Made by a program: the position numbers and the translations under genes
DNA from: Sophora flavescens
Taxonomy: Eukaryota > Streptophyta > Magnoliopsida > Fabales > Fabaceae
Assembly: GCA_030762895.1 (NCBI GenBank)
Contig: CM061063.1
Location: 212,892,667 to 212,956,666 of the forward strand
Direction of reading: 5' to 3'
Length of the DNA stretch: 64,000 nt
The notes under the pieces: model-generated
Databases searched by the model: none
Seen by the model: the letters and a program-made list of their open reading frames with translations, nothing else
What the model was told of the DNA's origin: nothing
Shown here: positions 32,415 through 43,609 of the stretch, piece after piece
How the letters are laid out: the number at the start of each line of letters is the position of its first letter
Numbering within the stretch: the first letter of the stretch is position 1

Positions 32415-35400
32415 TGTAACCCCCCCCTGGGCATTACTTACGTAACACATGCGGAATTTAAATTAAAAGATAATTTGCTGGTGCTTTCGGAAAATAATTT
32501 ATATAAGTACATGAGTGTCTGAAATTGGGTATAAAAATTTTGTCACGACTCCTAAGCCTTGATCGGCACACAGACTTACTATCATAGTATGGAAAGCCTA
32601 TTTAATTTAAAGAATATACTTGAATAAAAGCTAGTATTTTACGAAAATTTCGACAGAGTCTCCTCTATAATTCGGACATCCCAGGTAAAAGAACACCTGC
32701 TAAAATAATTACATTTTCATTCCAGAATTCCAGTTACACCAAATACAACCAGGCAGTAATATGCTAAAGATAGTTATATCAATTAGCTATACATGACCAA
32801 AAGGAAAAGTTTAAGTTTTCATTCAAAAGAGACGCTCTCCGAGCCATAAACATTCCGTTTTAAAATATAGACTCTCTGAGTCATACTCATACATACTTAT
32901 CAAAAATCCAAGTCTCAAACCCTAAGCTGGTCATTCTAAAAGTTATTCCTGAGAAGAACTCACGTGATCGTTCCACAATCAAATACTTCATCAAATAACC
33001 AGATCTAAGCCTCTGAGTGACTTAGGGAGACTCCTCTGCACCATCTATACTAAAGTACCCAGGGTACGATAGCGAACAAGAAGAAACCTGATATATCTGT
33101 AAGGGTGAGATACCGACAAATGGATATATCACACAACAACCATATACATGATACATACATCACATAATCATATAAGCAGTTAAATCATACATATACATAA
33201 CATAACAGTGTTATATCAAAGGGTCTCAAACCCACACAATCAACCTTTGAAAATATGCATGACACTTCAATATCAGGCTCTAACTTAATCTCATGAGATA
33301 TCAACACCGTTTTCCACTGGAGAAGAATTAGAGTTGGTCAATCTCTAGCCCACCAGGCAGTTGCCTCCATACCCTCATGCATTTTAGGTCTCAAGACGAG
33401 CAACGTCACATATGCCTATGAACTGGGTTTACATGGACAGACTCCCAGATACCACCTTGTATCTGATATGTAAGAAAGACACGTCTGCCTGGGGGAAATG
33501 CACATGAGCAAATATTTTATTTAAAAGGTTTTCTTTGTGGTCATTCTTTTTCGCTGTCGCAGCTCAAAGCTAACGACTTAATCATCATTTCCCCATCACT
33601 TGAAAACTTAGAAGCATAGGACACACAGTCCGAATGCTCAATCACATAGCCCGAGACCGATGCACCAGTCCTAGGCTTGTGGTCGTAGAAAACAACATTC
33701 ACCTTTAACAACGTTCATCACAACGTGGTTAGGACACACAGTCCACAACAACGTGATTAGGACACACAGTCCACAACGTGATTAGGACACACAGTCCACA
33801 ACAATAAAATCAGAACGCACTGTCCTTGATTTCGAGAATTGGACCCTCAGTCCAGAACATCATGAATAGGACCCATGGCCCCGAATTAACACTGATCCAA
33901 GATCACGTGTGTATAACTGAATACTAGAGGCGACGTCTCGCGTACTAGATTCTCTTTCTTATGTACTTATTTTTCGTTCAGTGAAAATCAAATTCAAAAC
34001 CGAATCCTCGATAACCTATCCAGGCTATCGGAAAGTTTCTAAAACATTTAGGAGAAAACCTTTTCTTTGAAAATCTTTTATAAAGCATCTTTGAAATACT
34101 TTTGTCTTTGAAAATCCTCAATAGGATATTGCCAACTAATCTTGAAAGTTTTCACTTGAAGACACATAGTTCGAAAATGATTTTTCTCTTGTACAAAACT
34201 TTTGATCATAAAAAGGTGGTTTCCTTAAACTTAAAATCACTTCAACATTTTTCTAAAAACAAAGATCTTATTCTTCTGAAGTAAGCACTTCAAACAATGA
34301 ATTTTTATAAATGAACCCAAAACTTTCAAAGTTCTATTCAAGGCTTATTAAGGCTTTTAATCCTTATAGTCATTGGGCACAGACTCAAGTCCGACTTCTC
34401 AAACCTCAATCAACAGTAATATATTCACAACAATAATAATATCACACTTAATGACAGTTAATCACAAATATATAATTCATAACACTTTAAAGCAAGTAAT
34501 GTTCAACTTCAAGTAATAATCACAATAGTTCAAGTAAACAAGTCATTCAAGTATTGGCTCAATATCACGATAATGTTCACAACAGTCAAACACATACTCA
34601 CATGCATATAGTCATTGAATATCCCTAGGCAAACTCCCCTTACCTTTGAAGACAAGTAAAGGATCCTCGTCTTAATGCTCACGTTAGCTCATATCTACTC
34701 CATCAAGCAAGCATAGCCGTGTCAACGTCTCAGAGAGGGAATCCAACAACGCGCAACAACCAAAAATCAAGAAATCAATTACACATGATCAAACACACAT
34801 TCTAATTTGATCTAAACACTTAATCTTATTACCAAACAAGGTTATTTTCAAAGAAAATCACGTTTGGAGCTTCAGCTTCACAATACTCTTTGAGGAAACT
34901 TTGTTTTGATTAAAGGATCATGAAAAAGAACTTGGGAATCATCAATTAAGAGTCCTAATTGCACTAAATCATAATTAATTTTACAAAACAGAACCAAATT
35001 CAAATAAAATCAAATTGGGGTTTAGGGCTCCTAAACACAATTTGGGGAAAACTCATTTGATCAAAGGATAACAAAATTAGTTTAACAAAAGACTAATTTA
35101 AAATTTCAATTTCATAAAACAAGGTTTAATTTCAAGATTAAAATCTGAAATCAAAGGGTTAGGGTTAGGGTTTCAAAATCAGATTTGGGGATTTTCAATC
35201 TAGAAGAGAATAGAGGTAAAACACTTACCCATGGTGAAAAAGAGAGAAATTGATGTTTGTATGGCCAACCGGCGCGGTGGCTGACGACGCTGGACGACGG
35301 CGGCAACTTCACAGAAGCATCCATGACCAAAAATAACAGTGAACCTCATAGAATGGAAGGAGGGAGGTTTAACACCACAAGACATGGACGCACCACCATT

Positions 35401-36316
35401 ACTAGCGGCGGAGGAGCTTCCTACGGTGGCTAGAGGCATTACTGTGGTGGTGACCGCAACCCAAACACGAACCAAGACAGATCCACAAACGTATTCACCT
35501 TCTCTCCCTCAAACGCGGCAGAACAGCACCCGGATGGCACCTACGGCGGCAACACATGGCTGTACGTGGCTGAGCGACTAGAGGACCGCACACAACGACG
35601 TACGTCGTGGAGCAGCTCGCACGGTCGCGATGGTGGTCGTCACCTTTCTCCTGGCGGTGATCCGGCGACACTCTAACCAGTGGTGGACGAAGCCGTGAGC
35701 TAGGGAGGAGGAAGGGAGAGATGGAGTCAGGAGGAAGAAGAGAAAAAGAAAGAAGAAAGGAGAAAGAAGAAGAAAGAAGAAAAAGAAAAGAAAGGGAGAA
35801 GGGGGGTTACGGGTCATAGAGAGAGAGGAGAGAGAATTTCTTATTTTTGTACTAGTGGGTACAAAATGAGTGATAGATATTAAGCCTAAAATAAAAATGA
35901 TTTTACTTTTTGGAATCTATAAATAAAGATTCATAAATATATGATTTCGAAATTCAAATTAGAGTAAAGATTAATAGTTGAACTGATCAACTAAGAAAAT
36001 ACTCGGTCCAAAATTTAATCTCCGATAAATGTCAAACCAGTTTATTTTCAACTCTGAAATTAAATAGAATGAAAATATGAAAATGTTTTTCTCTTAATCA
36101 TATTATTTAAAACATTTTTCTGTACCGGTAATAATAGTGATGATAACATAAATTATTGTCTAGGAAGCGTGCATTCACTGAAATAAGTCAATGCTGACGC
36201 ACCCAATAAAATAATTTGGAGAGTAATTTAATTACTCAAACTAAACCACATAACAAAATGAACATAAACATCCAAATAAAATAATTAATCATATGTGTAA
36301 AAACTAGGGTGTTACA
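32415..36316 (-). mobile_element. Solo LTR of 3.9 kb with TSD CTATT
   Basis: It starts TGTAACCCCCCCCTGGG and ends AGGGTGTTACA, with CTATT on both sides (32410-32414 and 36317-36321). It is a relative of the 4.0-kb LTRs at 43610 and 56796: the start, the CTTTCGGAAAATAAT block, GTCACGACTCC, CGACAGAGTCTCCTC and CTTACC blocks are shared, but the last third is not. A G/C-richer part at 35270-35720 gives several short open frames without recognisable domains. No internal region is attached. Confidence 0.9.
33721..33801. repeat. Three tandem units of ACAACGTGATTAGGACACACAG type
   Basis: Units of about 26-29 bp, each with AACGTG(A/G)TTAGGACACAC and AGTCCAC, repeat three times in the solo LTR. The neighbouring text holds looser variants. 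Not coding. Confidence 0.75.
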
Positions 36317-36430
36317 CTATTTCCTTTGAATTTGGTAGAATTGGTCTCCCAATCCCTGAGTTCGACCTCGGTAATTACTTGCCGTGTTTTATTACTTGCA
36401 TCGACCCGATACACTTTCCGGAGTCCATCA

Positions 36431-37457
36431 CCCCTCCCATTTTCTCCTTTCAACCAAACACAATGTCTAATTAAAATCCCTCCCCTCCCCTCGCTTCCCC
36501 TCTCCTCTGAACAAACACACCCTAAGTGACCTAGACTAGGTTTATGTTCACACACAAAGCTTCCCAAAATAAACAATACACCTTTTAAGTCATTCACACT
36601 CACGAGTAATGTAATCTTCAAGGCGTAACATTAGTTACATTTCAAAACTCGGGCTTGTGCTTTTCAGTTGACACAAAACTCGGGCTCCAAAGACATGAAA
36701 ACGCAAGGAAAAAAGTGGTGGAGATAATGGCCGATGCTTCACTTGTGAGGTTAAAGAGGTTCTCATCAAGCCTTCCTTACTATGTGAGACGTCTAAGACT
36801 ACCCATGCTCTCTCTCCCTCCCTCCCCTTCTCTCTCTCTTGTACTTTCACTCTCTTCTAATCTACGATTTAGGGTTGTCTCCAATCACTTTGTCTTCAGC
36901 CACTCTCCAACCTATTTATATATCTCTTCCTTTCTATCATTTTATCCCTTATTTACCCCTCTCTCTTTATTCTCTCCCTTCCTCTCTTTGCTTTTGGTGC
37001 TCAGAATAGCAGGAGACAATCAAAATTCCTTATCTACATGGTAGGAAGGCAAATGCAATTACATCCCCCTTTTCCCTACCTTTTATTTATATAGGAAACA
37101 GGAAATTGGGACTGAATTGTCCTTTAAGATAATGGTCTTATGGGAACAAAGTTATATTTTTAACCTTTTCGTCTTAAGAGACCTTTTTAAGTTGTTAAGG
37201 TGCGTCAATTAATGAATCGCCCTATCTACACCTAAGAATCTTATTTAAGCGACCACAATTCAAGAGAATCCTAAATTATAAAGCATTGTATCTAATTAAA
37301 ATGTTTACCAAAAACTTCCAAAATTAGCGGTTATAACAAGAGCATTTTCCTCCGTCATTGTGGGTCCTTACAGGGGCCCAGAAAATCATAAAACATAGAA
37401 AAAATAATTTAAATCTAAAAAATATAAAGTGAAAAGATTTTAAGTAATTTATTTTTC

Positions 37458-37508
<51 letters not shown>

Positions 37509-38075
37509 AAATAAGTTTAAAAATATATTCACACTCACAAAGGCATTTATGTAAAGTCACCATGGACGGGAATCCGACAGGACGAGTAATATGATCCCAT
37601 TTTCGTCCCAAACTAACTCTAATGGGATTTTCTTCTCCCACGAAGACAAATTTTAATATATGACCCCATGAAAATTATCCTAATCCTTCATATAATTATA
37701 AATAAATTTAATATTTTTAATTCTAAATATGCCCATATTGCTCAAACAATTGAAATATTGGCTCAATTTTAAAAGGTGAGTTTCATTGTAAACTTTTTGA
37801 GTGTTTTTTTTTTTGAGTGGGTAATTTTTTTTGACTTTGATGATATTGTATTAAAATATTATTATTTCATCAATGTGTGTTGGTCCAAGCAGAAAGGGGT
37901 CTCTTAAACATGTGGTACGGTTCAACATTCCAGGATTCATCTATATGAAAAAATATTATTGGGAGGGATTCCCACTTAGGTGCGTAACAATACTCCCGAA
38001 GATTAGTTTTCCATCTATTGTGTGAGAGATGACTTCGAGAAAAAAAAATTATTATTTCAAGCATATTAAGATACA
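36431..38075. other. Unassigned mosaic of element debris
   Basis: No gene could be supported. A block at about 36430-36525 between CATCACCCCTCCCATTTTCT and AACAAACACACCCT resembles a purine/pyrimidine-skewed MITE. A possible LTR remnant runs from about 36625 to 37373, where the minus strand starts TGTAAGGACCCAC. An (AT)n run lies at 37463-37506. Confidence 0.4.
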
Positions 38076-38989
38076 TGTTGTTGGTAATTGCTACAATCTC
38101 AAGAGGAGGGTGAATTGAGAGTTTAGACTTTTCATCAAATTCAACCAAAATAGAGTTTTCTAAAGAAAATTGATTATCACTCAATTTTAATTCTCAAGAT
38201 TCAGGTTGTTAAACAAGCAATGATGATAACAGTTAAGCACAATCAATTTTATGTAAATCTAATACAAGATTACAACATAAAGATTTAGTTTCAAGAGCAC
38301 AACAAAGAAAGCATGCATATGGCAATTGTAATAAGTTTAAGAGTAAGAAGAATGCGCAAACCGATTTATCCTGGTTCAGCTACCTCCTCTGGTAACCTAT
38401 ATCTAGTCCCACTCCTCTGTGATTTCCTCAACTATAATAAGAAATTACAATATCCAATTACAATCATCACAAGGCTTCACTACCTTGCATAAAACTCACC
38501 AAAAAGCACACTAGCTTTTTTACCCAAGGATTCCTTCTATCCTTGTCAAAACCTAAGAGACCCTATCTTAAATCTGTGAAACAACTAAGAGACACCCTCT
38601 CTTAAATCATCAAGGCTTCACTACCTTGAAAACCTTTAGCAAAAGCACACTTGCTTTGCAACCTAGGGATCCCTTCTATCCCTGTAAATCAACAGAGAGA
38701 TACCCTCTCTCTAATCAACAAATCGAAACTTGAATGAAAAGAATATGACTCTAAAAGTCAGATATTACAAATTGAAGCACTTATGAATATCACACTATTC
38801 TCTATAAGATGAAGCTCAATGGAAACTTGGATTTTCGTATTTGTAAATTCAAGGTAAGTAGATTGTTTAAAAGTTTTTCTATATTGTCCATATATAGTAA
38901 TTTGAAGAAATAGATCTGTTGGAAAAATCTTAGAAGTTGTTACAAGTGAAACAGAATCAGTTTTATAAAACTGACGCGACATAATCTGT

Positions 38990-39900
38990 GCAGTACATAT
39001 GTGTATTAACTTTGTTTTTGAACTTTTCAAAGCGCTTACACGGATTATGTCCTTTGTACATCTTTGTATTAAACTGATGCAACTTAGGCAACTCATCATC
39101 ACTAGTAGCAGAAATCTCAGCTGCTATACATGCTATTGAAATAGCTCACAGTAGAGGTTGGTCTAATCTTTGGATTGAAACTGATTCAGTTCTGGTTTTG
39201 AAGGCTTTTAGCAACCAGTACTTGGTTCCATGGAGACTTCAATCAAGATGGAGAAACTATATGGTAGTAGCTAAGGCATTTTCTACTCAAGTTACACATA
39301 TCTATAGGGAATGGAATCACTGTGCGGACAAGTTAGCCAATCATGGCATCTACAATCCGGGTTTTATTTGGTGGGATACAATTCCTTCCTTTATTAGTGA
39401 GTATTTTGTTAGAGATAGGCTTTGTTTGCAAGATATAGGTTTTCTTGATTTCTTTTCTTTGCAGGGGTTTGGGCAGCATGTCCCACCATGTTTTCAATTT
39501 TTGTATTCTTCTTTTATTCATTAATAAAAGTGTAGTGTGCGGCTTTTGATGGATGGTTTTGTGGTGCCAACCTAGTTGGGATGACAAAAATCATTCGGAT
39601 GCTTTTGCACACTACTTTCATAAAAAAAAAATTAAACTGATTTTTCAACTTTTGCACACGCGTACACAAATTACTATCTTTGTACATCTGTGTATACGAT
39701 TGGTTTTTGAACTCCAACACATGCGTACACAGATTAGCATTCTTGTACATCTGTGTATCTCTTGCCCTGTTCTTGAATACACAGAATATGACCTTTGTAC
39801 ATTGGTGTATATTAGAACACCAGCCCAGATCAGCCCAGAACTTCATACACAGGTTGTGTACATCGATTACACATGAAAAGACGTTCGGTAGCACTTGAAT
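38990..39900. repeat. Degenerate repeats with TTTGTACATCTGTGTAT motif
   Basis: Outside the L1 insertion, at least five variants of CTTTGTACATCTGTGTAT are each paired with a CGTACACAGATTA-like segment 20-50 bp upstream. They produce open frames on both strands but no protein similarity. Confidence 0.65.
39079..39630 (+). mobile_element. 5'-truncated L1-type LINE with RNase H domain
   Basis: An 11-bp duplication ATTAAACTGAT flanks it (39068-39078 and 39631-39641), with an A9 tail. The open frame from about 39105 reads EISAAIHAIEIAHSRGW, LWIETDSVLVLKAF, then THIYREWNHCADKLANHG and IWWDTIPSFISEYF. This is the C-terminal RNase-H-like domain of plant L1 elements: the ETDS aspartate and the H-x-x-RE-x-N-x-x-AD-x-LA box are intact. 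The 3' UTR resembles that of the LINE tail at 8480. It is dead on arrival because the endonuclease and reverse transcriptase are missing. Confidence 0.9.
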
Positions 39901-40172
39901 TGTTCTATACATAGGTGTATGGTTTTGTACATCTATGTACTCTTCATAATTTTCAGAAGACATCTTAGATACATATGTGTACAAAAAGGTTTTGACTTGT
40001 AATTTGAAATTTATCTGAACATACACATGTGTAACACACATGTGTATAACTTCAATTAATTTCCTTTTTCAATTAACATATTTTGAAAATCCTTTTCCTT
40101 GAAAAACTCATTTAATTATTCTTTTGAAAACACACAAGAAAATTGACTTTTAGTGTTCAGACAAAATCTGTC

Positions 40173-40420
40173 ACTAGAACTCAAAAATATGTAGGTAAAT
40201 GTAGATATGACATTGACCTACGGACATAATGTGCGTCAACATTAAGGAGACGAATAGCTACGGTTATTTGTGTGTCATTAGAGCCTTTACCTACGGATCA
40301 TACTTACACCTACAGGCGTATCGGTTTGTCACTATAGTTTGTACCTACAATTTCCCTTGGCGTAGGTAAAAGTCATTAACTTGTAGCTACACCTCCAACC
40401 GTAGGTAAAAGGTAAATATT
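40173..40420. mobile_element. Possible CACTA-derived MITE with CCTACGG repeats
   Basis: The left edge reads CACTAGAACTCAAAAATATG inside the SIRE-like LTR. Five or six copies of (A)CCTACGG or its complement CCGTAGG follow in both orientations, the pattern of CACTA subterminal repeats. A matching right terminus was not found. Confidence 0.4.
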
Positions 40421-40720
40421 GAACTTACTTTTTCCTTAATTTTCCAAGAGCTACACTAAGAGATTAAGCGTGCTATTCTTACAATAGCATCTAAGAACTT
40501 AAGGTCTTTAATAAACTTGGTCTTGATGCTTTGTTCCATGTCATCTCATTTGAATCTTTGAGTCTCATGATCTTCTTTGATCTTTGTCATTTCATCTTTT
40601 GATCATTTGACTTTCTCCTTTATGTGTAAACTTGCAAACACTTGAACACTTTATTAGTGTATAATCAAATTGAAAAACTCATGTAAAATTCACATTGTTT
40701 GTCATACATCAAAACCTCAA

Positions 40721-42299
40721 TAGGGCTTAGTCTTACGCATGTTACTATTAATTAAGTGAAATAATGTAATATTTGAGAAGAATACTCTATATTTGACATT
40801 TCGTAAAAAAAAAAAAACTCTATTTGACATGTAAAATATAACAATTTATTCGATTACTTTCTAATATCTGACTTTCAAGTTTTCGATTAGTTCAAATCAA
40901 ATTTCTCTTCAAAAGTCTATGTTTCAAAATTAAGGCGTAATACTCAAATACATATTCATTATTTTCAAATATCTAATCTAAATAGTTATGTTGCAAACAC
41001 CGAATTGATTTTTTATTTATTTCTTTTTTATTTTATTTCAAATGTTCAAATATTTAAACTTTTCATAATTTTATAATAACATTAAATATTAAATATTATA
41101 TTATATTCAATCTATTATCTGTATCACTTAATAATCCAAATTTGCATATTAACCAGTTTAGTGCATAACTTTCTTAGGGTCGATTTATTTTATATTTTGA
41201 TAGAATTTATATATATATATATAATTGATTTTAAAAGAATTGATTTTTTTAATAAAAATTTGAAGTTAAAAAAACCGATGTGTTTGATAATTATAATTTA
41301 AAAGTGAGTTTAGAAAAATTGATTTTATTTTGAATGATAAAGTAAAGTTATTTTTTATATGTAATTATAAAAAAATTGAGTGTCCGGCAATTAGAATAAA
41401 TTATACTCAACAAATTAGAAAAAATTGATTTATTGAACGAAATATTCAAATCAAACACCTCCCATTCCCAATATGTATTTAGACTAAAATACGGTTGAAA
41501 GGTCCTCCCAATATTGTATTTAGACTCGAATACGGTTCAAAAGTCCTTTTGGACGCTATCATGCACTTAGGGTGTGTTTGTATTAGACTCACATACGGTT
41601 CTATAAGTGCTTAAAGAAAGAAAAAGAAAGAAAGGGGCAGGAGGATCAATAGTAACCGGAGAGGATGTTTGTGCATAAGCTCTATGATAATTTCATACTT
41701 CCTATGAAAATAAGTAAAACTCTTAATGGGATGACATAGTTATTTTATAACTCAACCCATAACTTACATGGACTAAATACCTCCAACGCACCTTAATTTC
41801 ATAAAAGAATTGGTCACCGATTGAAATAGTTTTTTTTTTATTCTATTGGGCCCAACCTTCTCTAGGCTAACAATATGCTATTGCTTAAATTCTTCTTTCA
41901 ACTCGTTAGGGTTTCCCCAATCTAGAACCATCAGCCGCATGTGAAGTTTGCAGAATGCTATAAGAGGGGTATTTCTATTTCTTCTAAGATTCACAAAAGA
42001 TATATTGACAAACATACAAACATACTCGTATGCTGCTACCATATTATTCATCTTGTTTTCATTGTTGACTACGTGTGTTTTTCTTTTCTTTGTATATTTT
42101 CTTCTGTTTCAAAATTTTTGTGATGCCTTGGCTTCACTAGATATAGATACATGGGCGAGGCAGCTTGGATTATTGATGCAGATCTGAGTAGATGGAAATA
42201 TTTGACAATGCTCTATTCCGTGTATTTATCGGCTTTTGCTCTCTATTGGTTGGATGAGTAGAAAGAAATACGACTGTGGTTTCCTTGATTAAAGAAGGT
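40721..42299. other. Unassigned AT-rich sequence
   Basis: No supported gene. About 41170-41460 is an A/T-rich block with TTGATTTTA-type internal repeats that resembles MITE debris. A GTTAGGGTTTCCCC segment near 41908 looks like the 5' leader of a housekeeping gene, but the ATG after it stops at once and no exon follows. Confidence 0.4.
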
Positions 42300-42799
42300 A
42301 AATCTCATGTCATTCGAATAGGGTGTAAACTAATTTATTTAATTATCATAATTATGAAAATAACATCTATCCTACTTCATACTTGCAGATTTTTTTTTGA
42401 ATTTATTGTTTTTAGTTTGATCATGATTGGTGTGATTTGTCATTTAAAATAAGTTTATAACAAATAATAAAATAAATTATGCGCATATCATAATCAAACT
42501 AAGTATGTAGGAACTTAATATACTTGATGATAAATTAAGCATATCATAATCAATGTAAATCTCAAATCTTTCAAATAGGGGAAACTAATTTATTTAATTT
42601 ATTTTATAATCATAATCATCAAAATAAAATCTATTCTATTTCATGTTTGCATTTTTTTTTAAATTTATTGTTTTTAGTTTGATGGTGTTAGTGTAATTTC
42701 TCTATTAAAGTTAATTTATAAAAATATAAATAAATTATGTGCATATAGTAATCAAGTGTAGTATGTAAGAATTCAATATACTTAACGATAAATGATTTG
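42298..42799. repeat. Two diverged tandem copies of about 260 bp
   Basis: Copies start near 42298 and 42558 with GTAAATCTCA(T/A). Shared blocks include AACTAATTTATTTAATT, AATTTATTGTTTTTAGTTTGA, AAATAAATTATG(C/T)GCATAT and a GATAAAT end. The second copy is cut at 42799, where the gypsy leader begins. Non-coding. Confidence 0.75.
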
Positions 42800-43592
42800 T
42801 CAAGTAGTACAGTTAAGAGTTTCTTAATCGAGAGACACTCATTTAAGGTTTAAAATTCAAATCGACTTGCCTTGGTTCCAACAAGTACACGGGTCTTTCC
42901 AAACACGCTTAGTATGGTCAATCTGAATCGGGCACGATCACGGACAACTTGACCAGTCTCTCAGGCATACGAAGAGTTGATCTTTCCTCATAAGCTGAGT
43001 CAACGGCTCCAAAATCTTTAATCGGTCCTTACTCCAATCTGGTTCTAATTCGTTCTCAAGTCTATTTTTGATTAGACACCATCTCTTAATTAGTCTATCA
43101 GATCAACTAAGCACGGTGGAGAATACTTGTTATTAATCGTTACTGTGTTGAGTTGTCAGAAATCCACACGGATTCTCGAACCATCACACAACATTGGTGT
43201 TTCCTGCTAAAACACTCAGTCCAACAAGCTGCTTAAACCACAAATCTATCAGTTGAATCGAGTCATATAACTCAATTAACTTTGTAGGCAACATTCTACA
43301 CGAAGCAATAAAGAATCAGACCGGATCTAGAAACTAGATTGATCGAAAGTCAATATCCTTCTCTAGCAGCAAACCTAGAACATTTCCAGGGGACATTCCC
43401 AGAAAAACCTTTCGCAAACGTTAATCATGGAACATTCTCAGCGAACAATCCTAGAAAATCTACTTTAACCAACATACCTATAATCCCACACACATTGCTT
43501 CGACAAGGAAGCAATTCCTACAAGGTCAAACCAGAGATTACACAACAAAAACATAACAGACCTATTTCCCAAGGTTCCCGAAAGACTCGACC

Positions 43593-43605
43593 AGCTCTGA
43601 TACCA
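43593..43605 (-). other. Primer-binding site beside LTR 1
   Basis: The minus strand reads TGGTATCAGAGCT, the intact initiator-Met type. Its presence outside the 3' LTR shows a second leader is joined there. Confidence 0.85.
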
Positions 43606-43609
43606 CCAA

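Larger units (their letters stand above)
29551..36430 (+). mobile_element. Old gypsy LTR split by two solo LTRs
   Basis: If the solo LTRs at 29694-31430 and 32415-36316 and one copy of each target duplication are removed, the remaining pieces (29551-29693, 31431-32414, 36317-36430) read as one continuous sequence. It carries a GCTCGCCCCGCGA repeat cluster and, at its right end, CCCAATCCCTGAGTTCGACC and TATTACTTGCATCGACCCG, which resemble the R-U5 end of Tat/Athila-class LTRs. The outer ends could not be set. Confidence 0.55.
38080..40720 (-). mobile_element. LTR of a SIRE/Maximus-like copia element
   Basis: Segments typical of this LTR class are present: ACCGATTTATCCTGGTTCAG with CTACCTCC, the repeated GGCTTCACTACCTTG with CCAAGGATTCCTTCTATCC, and a TTTAGTGTTCAGACA(A/G)AATCTGTC segment. 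The minus strand near 38080-38120 carries TTCACCCTCCTCTTGAGATTG as in their U5. It is interrupted by an L1 tail (39079-39630) and probably by a small CACTA-like piece (40173 on). The exact ends were not fixed and no internal region is present. Confidence 0.6.

Noticed and set aside
35155..35172. TTAGGGTTAGGG as a telomere-type repeat
   Set aside because: Only two or three units inside an LTR; far too short for interstitial telomeric DNA.
41905..41945. GTTAGGGTTTCCCC...ATG as the 5' leader of a ribosomal-protein-like gene
   Set aside because: The ATG is followed at once by a stop, and no exon with recognisable sequence follows.
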